From Ephydatia muelleri (lineage: Eukaryota; Porifera; Demospongiae; Spongillida; Spongillidae), in assembly GCA_013339895.1 (NCBI GenBank), contig JABACO010000002.1, positions 6,964,686 through 7,028,685 of the forward strand: DNA of 64,000 nt, written 5' to 3'. A model generated the notes under the pieces. The model ran no database searches. It was not told the origin of the DNA and saw only the letters and a program-made list of their open reading frames with translations. Numbering within the stretch: the first letter of the stretch is position 1; each line of letters starts with the position of its first letter. A program made the translations under genes and the position numbers. Below are positions 11,640 through 24,020 of this stretch, one piece after another.

Positions 11640-14600
11640 TGATACAGGTTATGCCACTACACTGCTCCCTCTCTTCCAAGAGTGGTCCTCCACTCCAATT
11701 CTCATTCAAAGATTTCAGGAGTATCCAAAGTACCACGGGGTCTCCATAACGTACAGGAGGTCTGCTGATCCTGGTAGAGCGCCTCAGTGCTGGGGCACCT
11801 TCCACTGCTGGTGGAGGAACTCTGCGTACAACTGCTGGTTGCTCAATCTCGGGTACTGGATGTTCCAATTGGTGCTGCCTCGGTACCTCCAATATGGTGG
11901 CTTGACGATCTATACCAACAGGCGGCACACTGTGAACAATTACATCATAGTACTCATCATCTTCCTCTGCAGTGCTGTGCGAAGGTGCAGGCTTCATCTG
12001 GTTGAAGTGTACTACCTTACGCCTGCAGGCATTAGCACAGTCCACAATCCTGTAGATGGAAGGTCCGAGGACCTTGACCACTTTGAAAGGCCCCTGCCAA
12101 GGTCTGTGCAGAAAAACCAGCTGGATAGTGTAGAAAAACAAGATTATTAATACAGTATGGTTCCCCCTGGACATCAGCATCGTACGACTCCTGATGTCCT
12201 TGCTGCACCGCCATATGCTGATTGACTTGTTTATAAGCCAACTGCAATCGATTCTTAAGCACATCAGCGTACTGAATGGGGTGGGGTGGTCATCAGCAGT
12301 GGCTGGAATAGAGAACAATACATCTTCAGGTAAGCGAGTGGGCATCACGACCATACATTAGTTCAAAGGGTGTGACCCCAGCTGTAACATGGCGACTGGT
12401 GCGATATGCGAACAACAAGGTAGGGAGGAGGAGGCCAAGATATACTTGTTACCTCTGGGGGTTTCTGGGAGCGGGCCATCGATGTCCATTGCGACCCTCG
12501 GCATGGGTCGCAGCTAGTGTTTGACTGATTTCCATTGCATGGAGCTCTGGCCTTGTGAGATGGAGATTTCCTGGAGAGACAAACATCACAACTCCTGCAC
12601 CATTGTTCCACCTCTTTTCTCTGACACGGCCAAATAAAAACGGGCACGAATTTTTTCCTAAGGTTTTCCTCTCCCCCATAAGCCCCCTGGAGTGATGGAG
12701 TGATGGAGGATGGAGGAGTGAAGGCCTTCCAATACCCCATTCACCAAATTTGCAGGCAAGACCAGTGTGACCACTCCCTGGTATGTCCTCCCAACAATGA
12801 TACAATACCCCCATGCCGCCAGGTCAGATATCACCTTTGCACCCACTGGGATACAAGCCTCCATGAAGCACATCCTAGAGGAGTGGCGTCAGATTCCAGC
12901 CAGTAGACCATCTGGTGTATGTTGGGATCAGCACTCTGAAAACACTTGATCTCCTCTTCCGTCCACGTTGGCAGCATCAGGTGTGACACTGCATCACAAC
13001 TGTTAGCTTCTTCCGTCCCCTCTTCCTTTTCCTCCAATCCACACTGCATGCACCTGCCACGGGACAATGCATCAGCATTAGTGTGCCGCTAACCTTCGCA
13101 GTGTATAACAGTGTAATCATATTCCAATAACAATCCAACCAACAAGCCACTTGACCCTCTGGCTGCTTAAAATTATGTAACCATTGTAAACAGTGATGAT
13201 CTGTGTGTAAAGTAAACTTTCTTCCGTAGAGGTGTGGCCGGAAATGACGAGCAGCCCACACCAGAGCCAACATTTCCCACCTCATCCACACCAGAGCCAA
13301 CATTTCCCACCTCATCCACACCAGAGCCAACATTTCCCGCCTCGTAGCACAATACTTCTTTTCAGTTCGGCTCAGAGCCCTGCTAGCGTATGCCACCACT
13401 CTTTCAACCCCATCCACGTTTTGGGCGAGTACTGCACCCAACCATCTCCGCTGGCATCCGTATCTAGCACAATGGTAAACTGAAATCACACACAAACCGA
13501 AAGGCATGACACAAAACTGAAATAGTCCAAATGGAGTTACAAATGCTGTCTTGTCGCTATCCCTACTATCAACTTCTACTTACCAGTAGCCGCTAGCTAA
13601 ATCTAGTGTTGAAAAGTATTGGGCACCCCCTAAAGCGTCTCATCTATCCTGGGAAGTGGCTGGGCATCCTTATATGTACAGTCATTTAGATTACGAAAAT
13701 CAACGCAAAATCTAGTCGTGCCATCTTTTTTCTTTGCTAAGACAATGGGCGACGCCCATGGCCCACAACTAGGCTCAATGATACCTTGGGAAAGCATGTC
13801 ATCAAGTAACCCACGTACTTCCTGTTGCTGATGAAAGGGTAGCCTCCTCGCCTGCTGGCGGACTGGTTGTGTATTCCCCGTGTTGATTTGATGAGATGTC
13901 GATCGGGTACGACCCAGGTCACTGTCATCCAAAGCAATTACATCTTCGAACTGCCTGAGCAAGGCAGCCACTTTCTCTCAAAAATCAGGAGCCAGACCGT
14001 CTGTCATCTGCTGTATGGAGTGCTGCACAGACCAAGTGGATTGCTTACAGACAGGGTATTGTAGTCAGCAGAATCCTGAATAGGTTTTAACATACCCTCT
14101 TTGTACACTGTAATGCGTGCAAAGCCAGAGTTAAGAACCTGGACCGTTGTGTGTGTAGCAGCGACATCAATGATAGAGTGAGCCACCATGAGACCATGCT
14201 GGTCTGTAAAACGCCACACTGGTTCCACAAAGAGAGCACTGGAGTTGCTCGTGCAGCGACCTGCAGGAAGGCACATTTGACAATATGGAGGGACATTTAG
14301 GGTTTCAGATGAAGTCACAAAACAAACTGGGGAGCATTGTGTACTGCGTTCAGGGCTGACACATATTGCACTGGGCCTTCCTGTGTCAGCAAAACGTGCT
14401 GTTGAAGGTGAACCCGCTTTATCAAAAATTCGCCCCAAGAAGGCATTCCTGGTTTAAATTCCTTGCTACCAGAACTAGATGCTCCTGTGACTTTTATGCT
14501 CATTGTACACTGCCCACTAATGTCCAATTTCTCCCCATTTGCTGCCACCACTGAATTGGGAAGCACCTCCAATTTACGCGAGTTTCCTAATTTAACATTC

Positions 14601-14830
14601 CTTAAAACATTCTCTCTCACTAAGGTCACGGCAGAACCCGTGTCTGCCAGCATTCTAGTGACGCGACCCTCTATACTACCTTCAACCATTAACGTGGAAC
14701 TTACGGCTGATATCTGCCAGGGATCCTTCTTACGCTCATTCCGTTTGTGAGGGCAGTTGCGCCGAATATGACCTTGCTCCCTGCAGTTCCAACATGTAAT
14801 CGCTGCAGACCCTTGCTTTCTGGAAAAGGC
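11640..14830 (-). mobile_element. Fossil Ty3/gypsy pol, minus strand, copy A
   Basis: Fossil LTR retroelement read on the minus strand from 14,830 to 11,640. Parts recognised in order: a gag CCHC zinc knuckle (CWNCREQGHIRRNC, about 14,760-14,810), an aspartic protease (LADTGSAVTLV, about 14,500-14,690), the N-terminal half of RT (GIIEPSCGPWASPIVLAKKK, about 13,630-13,970), RNase H (about 13,130-13,480), an integrase zinc region and core (about 12,400-12,870), and an integrase C-terminal GPF-type domain with a basic tail (about 11,640-12,150). The order is the usual gypsy order, with RT and RNase H before integrase. It is clearly broken in many places. LTRs were not found. It lies downstream of the upstream NLR gene and predates the D duplication. 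Confidence 0.85.
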
Positions 14831-17162
14831 AGAGGACTGTCATGGCTGATCTGCAACGGTAGGTTTCCTACAGTCCTCCGTTCAGCTCTTGTATTTCATA
14901 GCACCACGAGCTCTAAAAAATAAATAAAACCAACTGAAAAGCCCTATACCATAGTCCCATTATAAAATTTCTGTGGACCTTATAAGTGCGGTAACTTTAG
15001 TAGAGCACGGGTTTATCTCTTCTACTCCAAAACACCCACCACATAGAACAGGGGTACTCGTCTTTCAGATAGTATAGGGCATGAAGTTCAGTACTCAAAG
15101 AATCAAGTTTTTTACAAGAAAGATTTGCATTAGGGAGCATACAGTAGGTCTTTTGATGCTTATTAATATTCACAGGTAAATGGAATCTCTTTTAAAATAA
15201 AGAATGCAGGCGCGAAATGACCATGAAAATTGCTCTCACATTGATCATCAATATCTTGATTATTGATCACGTAAAATTCAACGATCTGCTAGCAACAGGA
15301 CTCATTTGTTAAGTTTTACACGTTCCTAACCCTGAAGGTTACCGAATGTTAGTATGGACAAGTGTAAAGGGTTAATAGTGTGTAAAAATAGAATAAAATA
15401 CAGAACTAATGTGGCAATAAGTCTAGGAAGGACGTGGGTTGTTTAGCTTGGAAGATACGTGGGTTTGAAATTGATGCTAGTTCATAGTCGTTTTATTTTA
15501 TATACCACAAACCTGGTTTTGTCATAAAACGTCCCATATACTTATAATGGAGATTCACATATAGCCACACACATACCTCACATGAACACAATTCACAAAC
15601 ACATACACACACCATACAGCCATGCCTTATAAATCCAACCCCTACAAATTCAAGTTCATTTTGAGATGTGAAGCACAGCTATATTTTAGTGGCCAGTGTA
15701 TTTATTTGTTCCTATCAAATATTAACAGTGGTAAACCTAGATGTATTTTCTACACAACCCTTGGCCCTATAAGCCAGGCAGGGAGGGTTTTGATTCTTCA
15801 GGTGTGTCCAAACTGTTTATAAATAAGATAACATCAACTTGACACCGCATGATTTAGGGAGGGGGGCGCACCCTTATCAAGTATAGCACATATGATCAAA
15901 GGCTCCAAACTCTTTTTATGGTAATGTCAGGATTTGGGTTAGAGGTTCATGGTTTAGTTACATGTTTTGCACAAATCACTATCCCTTAGCTAACTAGGAC
16001 TTGCCCACTGTCCATAATAACCATCCTCTGCTTCCAGCATTGCACCAATGCTGCACACGTGCATGCCACAATGGCTCCATTGCACACTTTCAATTGGAAA
16101 CTAGCTCACACATTTTCTGATTGCAGCTTTGTTCGTGTACCTGTGCACACCCTTACAGTTGAGTACAGGGTAGTGTGGCTATGTGGGAGCAATCCTAATG
16201 GACCAATATGCGATAATCATGTGAACTATTTCATGTGAACCCACAGGGAGCTGGTTTGGGAGTATTCCAAAATGGCTCAGCCGCAAGTTTATAATGTATT
16301 ACTAATTTATTTCAATACTTTAATTTTGGGGCAGACTGAGAGCATATCACTTCCATATTACGTCTTACACCCTCCCTTAATTCAAGCTATTATAGTAGGG
16401 ACTGACAGCCAGAGCCTGAAGTAGTGGTTATCAATTGCATGAGCAATACATTTATGACCCTCGCATCTAATAATATTACCTGTGCGCGTCGATAGAGGGT
16501 AGCAATTCATTGCAGACGATTGTGGCGTCAAGTGTGCCTATAATGCTGTGGGAGCAAAAATATTCCATCCATTGATCATACGTATAAGTATCTAACTTAT
16601 AGAGAAAGGTTGGTAACCAAAATGGGTCAACTCGTGCACAGCAAAACGCAACAGAACAATTAACACCCTCCCCCCCCCCCCTCCCCGTGTAGAACAACAC
16701 GCACGGCTATATATATACACTGCTAGTGCTCAAGATTATAGCGCATGCCACTGTAGGATACCGAGGCGTAGTGCTTCGACACTATATAACCAACAGCAAG
16801 CAACCGTGAATAAGTGTCATGGATACGCACGCTGTTGGCTGAACAAGCTACTAATAACTTAGTGACCACTTCGCCATGCAGTAGTCTATGCGTATATAAA
16901 TGAGCTTGCGCTCAATATTGAGGAACAAACCTTGCCATTAGTAACGTTAGCAGCAATAGCAGAAAAGAGCGCGCGGCACACTTCGTCCGTATTTCGATTT
17001 TTGTGGGCACGAGACGAGTATATGAAATCTAATATGGAATACTTTAGTGGAGGATATGGAACCGAATTTTGAACTTATGTTTAAAATAATAGTTGCTTTA
17101 TGAATATTAATCTGCTATATGTTTCATAAGGGAATAGACAACAGGACTACAAATTATAGACT
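14831..17162. other. No gene seen
   Basis: Unique sequence. No ORF resembles a known family on either strand and no long repeat is shared with the rest of the window. A poly-C/G tract lies near 16,670-16,686. One minus ORF (16,476-16,700) has aromatic-rich sequence but no recognisable domain. The start of the DUF6589-like fragment at 17,163 ends this gap. Confidence 0.5.
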
Positions 17163-18390
17163 GTGGAATATTATGATGAGAATCTCAACTTATTGACTTC
17201 GCCTACATTAGAAAATAAGGCCCAGCAAATTCAATGGAACCGAGACCTTCGTCGAGAAATGTCTGGTGACATACTTAAAAATCTAGTCAAATGTGCGTCA
17301 CTAACAATCTTATGGGAGCTAAGCTGGGGAAAACATCTAGTACGCTTGTCCCATACTGTGTATGGAACGATTTACCGAAGTACATGAATGTCGTGATTAC
17401 GCAAACCGGGAATTATTTCTTGACTTCCGTCGACCGCTCATTTCTTCATATGAGTTTCATTCTTATTCAGCTGGTAGTGGGAGTACAATAGAGAGTGACA
17501 AACGCATAAGTTCACCCGCCATTTCAGTGATCACTGAAGATAGTTCTGCCACGTTATGTTCCCCAGACACCTCTCTCTGCCTAGACACATCATCGAATAG
17601 TTCTGAGGTAAATGATACTGTTGTTGCTAAATCCATACAAGATGGCAACATTTAAACTGGTGGGTGACAACATTGATACAAACATCTCTTCACAAGATGT
17701 AAGAGTAGACCATCAGACAAGGTCATTACATTATTTTCATGCATACGCGGTCAAAGATCGTATTGATGTTAGTGGGTTGGAAGATTTTCCAGTGTTACCG
17801 AATAAGAATGAGATATTGCTGGATCGTATATTACCACCTGAAGAAGATTGTAAATCTTTGTACACAAACATGTGCCATTTGGTAGCCCGTATTCTGAAAT
17901 CTTACATGCCTTTTTTCGCTAAATTTGGATGTGGTTTGGAAAAACATCTAAGGCACCACAGAACTTTCCTAGCTATCAGAAGTGGTAAGTTGTGTTTTAG
18001 TTTTCTGCACATTATTATTTTTAAACATATTTATGGATGCCACTGAAACATAACTAGCACTCCTTCAAAAAATGTAGAATCCCAGTGAGGATTATAATCA
18101 AACAGTGTTGTAAGGCACATATTTTGACTGCAGCTATGGAAATATTAAAAATGGACACGCTCAATGATGCACCACATGATACAAGGTTTTTTTTTCAAAC
18201 AACGTCTGATATGACTTCAGTCCAGCAGCGTGATGCCCTTTTAGACGCACGTATGGTCATTATTAAATCAATTGTTGACATCTCATTTCATCATCAGAAA
18301 AACATCATTCATGCAGATGGGATATACAATTATGCATGTGAATTTGTATCGTTACCACTACTTATGGAATTATGTATGAATGTCCACTAG
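17163..18390 (+). pseudogene. DUF6589-like gene, truncated and frameshifted
   Basis: Two regions resemble the large invertebrate/fungal family that I know as DUF6589. The first (about 17,610-17,984) has FKLVGDNIDTNISS, then a DHQTRSLHYFHAYAVKDR core, and ends at a good donor (GGTAAGT, 17,985). The second (about 18,100-18,390) has KAHILTAAMEILKMDTL and ends with the IIHADGIYNYACEFVSLPLL segment. Upstream Ser/Thr-rich sequence (17,362-17,655) lies in another frame, joined by an apparent one-base shift near 17,650. The long central part of the family is missing between the two regions. The function of the family is unknown to me; it often behaves as a dispersed, transposon-like gene. Convergent with the RecQ-like fragment downstream. 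Confidence 0.55.
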
Positions 18391-18489
18391 CTGTTTTGAA
18401 GCACATATATCACAGCATGTATACATACATTCATTATCATTGTCCTCAGTGTTGTCTAAGTGAGCTAAAATACATTTCCTTCTACATAT

Positions 18490-19345
18490 GCATGTCTTCA
18501 TTCGCACAATATGTTGTTATCAGCATATCTGTTACGCCCACCATAGTAGAGGTTTGCATAAGCAGGTCTACTGTCTCTTCCAGCCCTGCCAATTTCCTGT
18601 AGGTAGGTCTCAACATCAAATGGTAAACTCCAATGATAAATTTTACAGGGCAATCAAGACCCATCCCAAATTAATGCTATTGTTGTGACCACAATTCATT
18701 GAGAGCTGGTGGGGTCTCTGAATCTTTCCAATAAGGTTGTTCTTATGTTAGGTTCAGTGCAAGCACTGCATGAACATGTCCACCATACAGGATGTTGTAG
18801 AATCGACAGCACCAATAGGTTCAAAAGCTTCTTTTCCTAAAGCAGACATGAACCACAAGTATATGTATGTCACATCATCATACTTTCTGCAAAAATTAAG
18901 GTTCTGTCTGTTGTTGCCCTCTTTATTTTTCAGCTCCGCAAGTAGGCATTGAAATGCATCTTTAATACTATCTCTGACTGGTACTATCTATTTTGATAGC
19001 AATAGCGTTTTGAGATGTTTAATACTATCTGGTTTCTTAGATGCAGCCAAAAATATATTGGGTCTGTTGGTAGACTTTGAAAGTACAAATGGATAGGACA
19101 TACCAAGATCGCGGCATATAGCTGTTAGACTTGCAGATGTCACTGTGGCAGTAAGTGCCATAACATGTACCTGATCAGACAAAATGCTTCGTATTTCGCA
19201 CAAATTAGAGTACAGAACTCCTTACTGAAGTTTTGACCCCTATAAATGTACAATGAAATTATAGGCCTGCGTGATTATGAAAACGACTCACCAGGACTTG
19301 ACACAATGAGCTTCATCTACAAAAAGTGCGATAACGTTTTCCTGA
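18490..19345 (-). pseudogene. RecQ-like DNA helicase, broken
   Basis: Read on the minus strand. A DEAH-box segment VIALFVDEAHCVKSW at about 19,340-19,293 is followed by a donor. Next comes the exon at about 19,203-18,970 with MALTATVTSASLTAICRDLG and a conserved TNRPNIF motif, then a segment near 18,960-18,770 with CRKYDD and EPIGAVDSTT-like text. Last is motif VI, YLQEIGRAGRDSRPAYA, near 18,620-18,560. MGLDCP and motif VI lie in different frames, and other frame changes occur, so this is a pseudogene. The Walker A motif is not seen. It belongs to the RecQ-like lineage that is dispersed in many copies in cnidarian and sponge genomes. It may be mobile-element cargo or a dead host gene. Confidence 0.7.
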
Positions 19346-20484
19346 TTCCTGATACCTGATGCCTGATAACATTTCGTACCGAGCATGGTCTCTTAGGCTA
19401 AATTCTCTCTCAAATATTCAGTCCACACCATGCGGTACAGTACGGACCGACTCTGATACCATGCATGAAAATGATAAACATAGTTACTATAACAATTCCG
19501 CGTATAATCGGTTAAGTATCACATCATTTATTTTTACTTTTAGGCTACCGGCAAAAATCTAGTACTTTATGCATCAGCTGTGTTTTAAGTGTTTAATTTC
19601 AGAATTCTCATCACCCGAGTGGAAATGATCACTTAGAAGGCTAATCGCTCTGAGTCAGGTGACGAAGCTCTTAATTAAGTCATCTCTGATATCATCGGGC
19701 CTGCAGGGGAAGATTGGATTCTTTGAAACCTTGTAACGATGAATTGGAGTACAGGAGAATTAGCGTAACAGCGTTATTTCAGCCAGAGATAATATACTAG
19801 TATGTAGGTGAAGCGTGTGTACCTATCTTAAATCACATAGCATGGAAGTACCACAATATGAAGTGGAGTGCATACTTTATTTCACACTACCATACATGTA
19901 CATTTACACAGGTTTGTACACGTACATACAGAAAGGTCAGACAGCTCTTGACAGGGCCAGTGACAAGGGTGTCATTTGGACCAAATATCAACATAAAAGA
20001 CAAGGTATGCTCTCTGCCATCTATTAAAGCTCCTTGCATTGTTGTATTATACCTTTTTGCTTTGAATTGCAATTGATAATTTATAACCATTGTTTGAAAC
20101 GTTTTGTTATTTTTCATTCTATCTGTTCATTGTTTAAAGTACTTAATTACACTTGGTTTAGATAGTTTTGTATTATAGATTCCAACAACTTCATCTTGGT
20201 ATAAATTATAATTGTAAATCTAAGAGTTCTTTCCATTGCAATGTTGTACTTTACTGTTTCAAATAGGTTTTTTTACTGCCAGATCTGTTAATCCCATTTT
20301 GTATCATAGATATGAATTACCTAATCACAATACGTGCATCTAAGCATCACTGAAGCCATCTATTTTCTGTTGGTTTATGAAAGTTGAATTTAAGACCCTT
20401 TAATGTTTTTAAATAGATATATTAATATTTTTAATCATGCTCAGAATGAAAACAAAACAGTCTATGACACGATATCTAGCATCT
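19346..20484. other. Mostly non-coding; possible ankyrin-like exon remnant
   Basis: No full gene seen. A short + strand segment near 19,925-19,990 reads KGQTALDRASDKG, which fits the start of an ankyrin repeat, and is followed by a candidate donor (CAAGGTATGC) near 20,003. It stands alone without neighbouring repeats, so it may be coincidence or a relic exon. The rest is AT-rich. Confidence 0.25.
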
Positions 20485-20860
20485 CCACAGTTTGTGGTAG
20501 CCACACTCCTAGTATGCTGAGGTCAGCAATCAAAGCTGGTCTACCTTTGACATAATTTGCATCCTGCACAATGGGTTGTCTTACTACCTCTTTGTACACA
20601 ATAGTAGCCAAATCACCTAGAGCATCACACAATTCATTATGGCGTTGGGTAACAGGTCCACCTTTTTATACTGTCCAGAGAATGTCGAAAGCTGAATTCA
20701 TCACAAAAAGCTGCTTTTAAAAAAAGTCTATGGTAACATAATGAAAGTGAATCCCTAAATTCAACAGGAGAGAGATCAGAGTGGTGGCATGGCTAAATCT
20801 AGCTTCACGTTTTTTTCGAAATATATATCCAGTTCATGGTGCCTCTCAGCTTTAACCATG
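20485..20860 (-). mobile_element. C-terminal fragment of a retrotransposon (LINE-like) ORF
   Basis: On the minus strand, RHNELCDALGDLATIVYKEV is followed by ALIADLSILGVWLPQTVEML. This resembles the C-terminal region, after the reverse transcriptase, of invertebrate non-LTR-type retroelement proteins, where an HNE-type segment is followed by a nuclease-like D-containing strand. The fragment starts in other frames upstream and ends in a stop near 20,497. It is short and isolated, so it is a truncated copy. The exact clade is not determinable from this piece. Confidence 0.45.
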
Positions 20861-21809
20861 CGGACTTGAAGCTAGATGTGGTGGGCAGAACTTTTTAAAG
20901 GCAAGGAATTTGCTCCTAGTTGTCTGTTTCATGAGCAAATGGTATCTCTACGCTTCCCTGAAGGAAATCAATACAATGGCTCTAGTTATTATTTACGTAT
21001 ACAGTTATTTCAACTGCCTCAACTGACCCAGCGCGCATACATAATGTACATTACAGATAATAAGTTTCAATAACTGTACTTTTCATGCTCCAAATAGGTC
21101 ATTTAAAGTAGTGACAATGTAAAGTATATAATAATCATGTCCTTACATGTACATGTGCATGACAGTCTGAAGGTGATAGAGACAAGTTGATTTACTTTTC
21201 CTCTCTGCAGGCTTTTCCTAGCATTCTACAGAGAACAATACAAGAGGCTTGATCTGGATGATAACAAGGAGAAACACGTGGACAATTGGAAGGAAGTGAA
21301 CCAATGATGTCCATAGATCTTTGCACAATACAAACAGCATCATTTGTTTTGTTCACATATTGCATGCAGTGTTATTATTCTGTTGTTTTGCCTGTTGGCT
21401 CGAGTGTTCTGCATAGTGTGACGAGAGCCTGGAAGTGTTTTGTATTGCTCAAAAAAATGATTTGGTATTTCTTTTTTGTCTTTTAAAAATTATTGGTTTC
21501 ATTGTCCCTTTTTCCCACTTTGGTTTCTCCTTGGTCCTGTTCTGAAATTTTGTCCGAGTTCTCATATGCATATATATTGTTTCTTATCACTTTGTGAATA
21601 TTGTACTCTATTATATACATTTGCGGATGGCGGGTTTTCGTGCACTAGTTTAATAGCCTACATCATGCTAGGGTCCCCAGACCACTAGCTTAACGTATCT
21701 AGCTTACAGCGGTACATGATTTGGTTGGAAAATGGTTGATAATAGTATCCTCACGCGTCAGCACGCGCGCAAAGCCAGCTGCTACATTTCGTTGGCCCAC
21801 AGAACGAGC
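20861..21809. other. No clear gene; one orphan exon-like segment
   Basis: A + strand segment at about 21,211-21,307 follows a good acceptor (CTCTCTGCAG) and reads LFLAFYREQYKRLDLDDNKE, ending in a stop at 21,305-21,307. It looks like a terminal exon of an unidentified gene, but no partner exon was found. The rest is AT-rich and non-coding. The 5' flank of the piggyBac ORF begins near 21,690, where a TTAA tetranucleotide occurs. Confidence 0.25.
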
Positions 21810-23867
21810 AGATGGCTAAGCGAGCTTTGTTCAATGTTGACGCTGTAATTAGTATGCTCGATGACCCTATGAACGATGAGTTGAGTTGGAGGGTACCTGT
21901 CATGCCAGAGATAATACATATTATCTCTGGTCATGCGAAGAGATGGAAACCTGTGAACACCTAGTCCCGCGCGAGGAGATACCCAACCAGGAGTTCGATG
22001 GCTTCACTGACGACTTCATTTGCGACGAGTTTAGCGCACTCCAGCCCACAACCACCACACAGCTACGCCCACCTACATCCACCACACAGCTACACCCACC
22101 TACATCCACCACACAGCTACACCCACCTACATCCACCACACAGCTACACCCACCTATAACTACAACCACCACAACCACATCACATGATACACCACAAGGG
22201 CCTGCATGCACTGTGGATATGGGCAAATCTGTGCTGGACTTCTTCAAGCTGTTAATAAGTGATGAAATACTGTCAAGTATTGCAGACCAAACAAATCTCT
22301 ATGCTGACCAGTACATCTGTAGCAACACCGTGAAGCCAAAGTCCCGAGCATCAGCATGGAAGCAGGTACCTCACGATGCTGCAGAGGTGAAAAAGTTTGT
22401 TGCCACAATCATTGTGATGGGCCTTGTACCATACCATGCCATTGACGACTATTGGGTGCACATCTTGGCCCTTTCAAACCAAATGTGTTTCCAGCATTAT
22501 GACGAGGAACAGGTTTTCATTGCTGATGAAGTTCCTGCACCTAAATAACAATGAACTGTACGTTCCGAAGGGCCAACCAGGACATGACCCAATATTCGAG
22601 TTGCGACCCTTCATAACCAGTTTGGTTAAAAATTGCCAGGATTCATTTCAACTCGGCAAAGAATTGTCCATAGATGAATCCATGGTTAGTTTTAAGGGTC
22701 GACTTATTTTTAAGCAGTACGCCCCTAAGAAGCAGGCCTACACAGTGGGGAATGAAGGCATTTGTCCTTGCAGACTCACAAACTGGCTATGTTTACAACT
22801 GGAGGTTGTACACTGGTAAGTACAGTGTACTATACATGGTGCATATGTAACTATAACACTTCAACTTACAGGCAAGGATGATGCTTTGGACAGAGATGGC
22901 AAGGGCCTCGCACACGCAATGGTATTGAAGCTATTGGAAGGGACAGAAGGCACAGAGCACCATGTGTACATGGACAATTGGTATAACAGCCCTACCTTAT
23001 TTGAGGACTTGCATCGCCGAGGCTATGATGCCACAGGAACAGTTCGAACAGACAGGCGTGGCATGCCACCTGCAATGAAGGCCACTATCAACAAGAAAGA
23101 CATGATTGAAGCTCACTTTGGCTCGCTTATGGCGATTAAATGGATGGACAAGCGAGCAGTGTGTTTGCTAACCACCACTGATAATAGCTCCACTGTTGCT
23201 AAGAGACGTAAAGCAAGCTGTGCAGGGAACGTAAATGAAGTACAAAAGCCTAGAATAGTTTAATACAATCAGTACATGGGGGGAGTAGACAAAGGTGACC
23301 AACTTGCAAGCTACTACGGTTTTTACCACTGCAGCCTGAAGTGGTGGCAACAAGCGTTCTTCACCTCATTGATGTTGCATTAGTCAACGCATACATTTTG
23401 TACTGCTTACAAAAGGAAAAGGAAGGGTCAAAAATCCTTTCACACAAACACTTCAGAGTTGAGCTTACCCAGGAGCTGTGGAAGCTGGACTGAAGCCTGA
23501 CGAATTCAACTTTCCTGCAGAAACGAGCCACCAGGAACCAACAATTAATCGGCTAACAGAAAGACATTTCATAACAACAAACATCGAACAGCCAAATGGA
23601 CGGCCAAAACAAAGGGACTGTGTGGTATGCTCAGAACGAAACGGCAAGGGGAGTAAAACAACGACCTACAATAACATGTGCAAACAGTGCACCCTGCCGA
23701 TGTGTGTAGTTCCTTGTTTCGAACTGTATCATACCAAGGTCAACCCACAGAGATACAGTGTACCTGTAGACTACATTTGTATGTTAGAGTCTAATCCAGA
23801 ACAAGTTACAATTAAAGCTTATGCAACATATAGAATTAATAAGGAGCATTTTGTGTGGATTTTATAA
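21810..23867 (+). pseudogene. piggyBac-family transposase, degraded
   Basis: DDD transposase of the piggyBac (PGBD4-like) family, which cuts and pastes DNA at TTAA. Parts: an N-terminal segment from ATG 21,810 (MAKRALFNVDAV), a Thr/Pro repeat linker, the DDE_Tnp_1_7 domain start (FFKLLISDEIL, 22,220), MTRNRFSLLMKFLHL near 22,500, the catalytic region with LSIDESMV (about 22,665), VYMDNWYNSP (about 22,970), YMGGVDKGDQ (about 23,275), and a C-terminal cysteine-rich zinc domain (CVVCSERNGK to CVVPCFELYH, about 23,620-23,735). A 57-nt intron (22,815-22,871, GTAAGT to TTACAG) joins YTG to KDDALDRDG in frame. Frame changes occur near 21,950, 22,455 and 22,738, and a TAA breaks the text before YNQYMGG (23,262). 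Terminal repeats were not identified. Confidence 0.85.
22063..22165 (+). repeat. 27-bp in-frame minisatellite inside the piggyBac ORF
   Basis: About four copies of a 27-bp unit encoding STTQLHPPT. It extends the low-complexity linker before the transposase domain without shifting frame. Confidence 0.8.
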
Positions 23868-23914
23868 GTGGGTGAATGAAGTCGAAGTAACAAACATGAG
23901 TGGTTTCCCTCATA

Positions 23915-24020
23915 TCACACCAATGTTCACCCCTTGCACCAGAACCATGTTCCCCCTTGCATCACAACCATGTTCCCCTCTTGCACCAGAACCATGTTCA
24001 CCCCCTAGTGCCAGAACCAA
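23915..24020. repeat. Degenerate ~25-bp minisatellite
   Basis: Imperfect repeats of a unit like CACCAGAACCATGTTCCCCC, about four copies, just 3' of the piggyBac ORF. It may mark non-coding tail of the element. Confidence 0.6.

Larger units (their letters stand above)
6210..14376. repeat. Segmental duplication 'D', copy A
   Basis: This 8.2 kb matches 55,361-64,000 in the same order and orientation, mid-to-high 90s percent identical by eye over long stretches. The offset is about 49.15 kb at the left and about 49.43 kb at the right. It includes a hairpin MITE, a + strand gypsy fragment, an LRR terminal exon, a 234-bp foldback element, a GC-rich minisatellite, a (GT)n tract, a conserved short minus ORF and a minus strand gypsy pol. 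Copy B probably continues past the window end, since copy A continues past 14,376. Confidence 0.9.

Noticed and set aside
19925-20002. Ankyrin repeat gene
   Set aside because: Only about 13 residues (KGQTALDRASDKG) resemble an ankyrin start. No neighbouring repeats or partner exons are seen, so it is reported only as a possible remnant.
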